Origin: Aeromicrobium sp.
GTDB lineage: Bacteria; Actinomycetota; Actinomycetes; Propionibacteriales; Nocardioidaceae
Direction: 5' to 3'
Assembly: GCA_023254755.1 (NCBI GenBank)
Contig: JALRKU010000361.1
Location: 1 to 5,076 of the forward strand
DNA length: 5,076 bases
Each line of letters starts with the position of its first letter. The stretch's first letter is position 1. The notes beneath the pieces were generated by a model that was given only the letters and a program-made list of their open reading frames with translations, was not told the origin of the DNA and did not search any database. Position numbers and translations under genes: made by a program. Below, in pieces: positions 3,748 to 5,076 of this stretch.

Positions 3748-5076
3748 TCAGCCCCCGTCGACGATCGTCCCGCCGTCCTCGTCGGTGCCCGGATCCGGCT
3801 CGTCGGGCTTGGCCGACACCGTCAGCGTCACCGTGGTGCCGCGGGCGACGACCTGGCCGGCGCTGACGCTCTGGCGCGTCACGATGCCGGCGTCCTCGGT
3901 CGCGGCCGGGTCCTCCTGCGTCGTGACCTTGAGGCCGGCGTCCTCGAGCGCCTTCTTGGCGTCGGCCAGCTCCATGCCCTCGACGTTGGGCACGGTGGAC
4001 TGACCACGCGACACGATGACGGTGACGGTGGAGCCCACGTCGATCTTCTCGCCGGCCGGAGGGTTGGTGTTGAGGACGCGTCCGGCCTCGGCGGAGCCGT
4101 CGGCCTCCTCCTTCTTGACCTTGAGGCCGAGCTCCTCGAGACGGTCCTTGGCGCTGTCGTAGGAGAAGTCCTGGACGTCGGGCACCGTGACCTGCTCAGG
4201 GCCGCTGCTCACGACCAGCTGGACCGTGCTGCCCTCCTCGACGTCGGTGCCCTCGGGCGGGTCGGTCTCGATGGCCCGTCCCTCGGCGATCTCGGCGTCG
4301 GCGCGCTCCTGGACCTCGACCTGGAACCCGGCCTCGGTCAGGAGTCGCTCGGCGACCTGCTGCTCCTTTCCTGCGACGGCCGGCACGGCTGCCGTGGCGA
4401 CGTCCTCCTGGCCGTCCTGGGTGAGCAGCCAGATGCCGCCGATCACCGCGGCGAGCAGCAGCAGACCCGCGAGCACCGCGATCCACGCGCGACCGCCGCG
4501 CTCGTCGTCGTCCTCGTCGGGCACGGCCCGTCGGGCTCCCGGCTGGGTCGTGGTGGGTCGGGCGGCCGCGACCGCCGGGGCCACGGCAGTGGCCGCACCG
4601 GCGAGCGCGGTGGCCTGCTCGGGGGCGTCGACCGAGCCGCCGGCGAGGACCAGCTGCAGGTCGTCGCGCATGTCGGCCGCGCTCTGGTAGCGGTCCTCGA
4701 CGCGCTTGGCGAGCGAGCGGGCGACGATGCGGTCGATCGACACGCTGACGTCGGGGTTGAGCTGCGACGGAGGCTTGGCCTCCTCGCGCACGTGCTGGTA
4801 GGCCACCGAGACGGGGCTCTCGCCGACGAACGGCGGTCGGCCGGTGAGCAGCTCGTACAGCAGGCAGCCGGTGGAGTAGATGTCGCTGCGGGCGTCGACG
4901 GTCTCGCCTCGCGCCTGCTCCGGCGACAGGTACTGGGCGGTGCCGATGACGGCGGCGGTCTGCGTCATGGCCGACGACGTGTCGGCGATGGCCCGGGCGA
5001 TGCCGAAGTCCATCACCTTGACCTGGCCGGACGGCGTGACCATCACGTTGGCCGGCTTGATGTCGCGGTGCACGAT
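3748..5076 (-). CDS. pknB: Ser/Thr protein kinase PknB with PASTA repeats (5' truncated by window)
   Basis: The gene continues past the right edge; 442 codons are visible, and the N-lobe (P-loop, catalytic Lys) is outside. Counting the first visible codon (Ile, 5076-5074) as 1, the catalytic loop is HRDIKPAN with D5 and N10, and DFG is at 23-25. The activation loop includes T38 and T40, matching the autophosphorylated T171/T173 of M. tuberculosis PknB (shared TQTAAVIGTAQYLSPEQARG). SPE at 51-53 stands for APE. An acidic juxtamembrane linker (DEDDDERGG, 187-195) precedes one transmembrane helix (about 198-218). Three extracellular PASTA domains follow (about 227-291, 294-357, 359-421) and then an acidic, Gly-rich tail. 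By family knowledge it binds muropeptides/lipid II and phosphorylates division and wall-synthesis proteins. M. tuberculosis PknB has four PASTA units, so this one is shorter. Its usual partners (pknA, pbpA, rodA, pstP) would lie to the right. The 3' end is intact. Confidence 0.95.
   Translation of the reverse strand: MVHRDIKPANVMVTPSGQVKVMDFGIARAIADTSSAMTQTAAVIGTAQYLSPEQARGETVDARSDIYSTGCLLYELLTGRPPFVGESPVSVAYQHVREEAKPPSQLNPDVSVSIDRIVARSLAKRVEDRYQSAADMRDDLQLVLAGGSVDAPEQATALAGAATAVAPAVAAARPTTTQPGARRAVPDEDDDERGGRAWIAVLAGLLLLAAVIGGIWLLTQDGQEDVATAAVPAVAGKEQQVAERLLTEAGFQVEVQERADAEIAEGRAIETDPPEGTDVEEGSTVQLVVSSGPEQVTVPDVQDFSYDSAKDRLEELGLKVKKEEADGSAEAGRVLNTNPPAGEKIDVGSTVTVIVSRGQSTVPNVEGMELADAKKALEDAGLKVTTQEDPAATEDAGIVTRQSVSAGQVVARGTTVTLTVSAKPDEPDPGTDEDGGTIVDGG

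Noticed and set aside
4187..4690. Plus-strand open frame of 167 codons opposite pknB
   Set aside because: It is a Ser/Ala-rich shadow of the PASTA and transmembrane coding region.
1..5076. tRNA, rRNA or CRISPR array
   Set aside because: No cloverleaf with a TTCGA-type T-loop context, no rRNA-like segment and no regularly spaced repeats were seen on either strand.

Overview
The window is GC-rich and its gene order is actinobacterial: a cyclophilin (ppiA-like), a zinc-finger rhomboid protease, crgA, a DUF881 membrane protein and the PASTA kinase pknB. This is the cell-division and cell-wall block that lies close to the chromosomal origin in many Actinobacteria, including Mycobacterium, Streptomyces and Nocardioidaceae. 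The genus cannot be fixed from the sequence; a Nocardioidaceae-like organism is only a guess.

Layout. Bases 1-269 (+) hold the 3' end of ppiA. It overlaps the rhomboid gene (266-1129, +) by an ATGA junction. A 48-bp convergent gap follows, with a small hairpin, three DnaA-box-like nonamers and a 12-bp palindrome. crgA (1178-1414, -) and the DUF881 gene (1515-2258, +) diverge from a 100-bp gap that contains overlapping candidate -10 boxes. pknB (3748 to the right edge, -) is cut by the window edge. It converges on the DUF881 gene and has a strong hairpin 24 bp past its stop codon.

Between DUF881 and pknB sits an IS110-family insertion sequence of about 1.4 kb (about 2262-3681). Its DEDD/Ser recombinase gene is on the minus strand (2269-3483) and has all expected catalytic residues. 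The roughly 200-nt leader upstream of the recombinase looks like a bridge RNA. A perfect 13-bp inverted repeat encloses 70 nt. One side of that loop carries a 9-nt copy of the element's right end, and the other side carries a 7-nt complement of its left end. A separate 7-nt stretch further 5' is complementary to the host DNA just outside the right end. These matches are the pattern expected of donor-binding and target-binding guides, and they allow the empty target site to be reconstructed. The element lies a few bases past the DUF881 stop codon and damages neither neighbour.

Together the host genes concern septation and peptidoglycan control: CrgA is a divisome protein, PknB is a muropeptide-sensing Ser/Thr kinase, and the DUF881 protein is a bitopic membrane protein of unknown role. 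The IS is a recent-looking, apparently intact passenger. Its bridge RNA is the most interesting item in the window. The IS110 bridge-RNA mechanism is established, so what may be new here is this particular RNA and its guide assignments.
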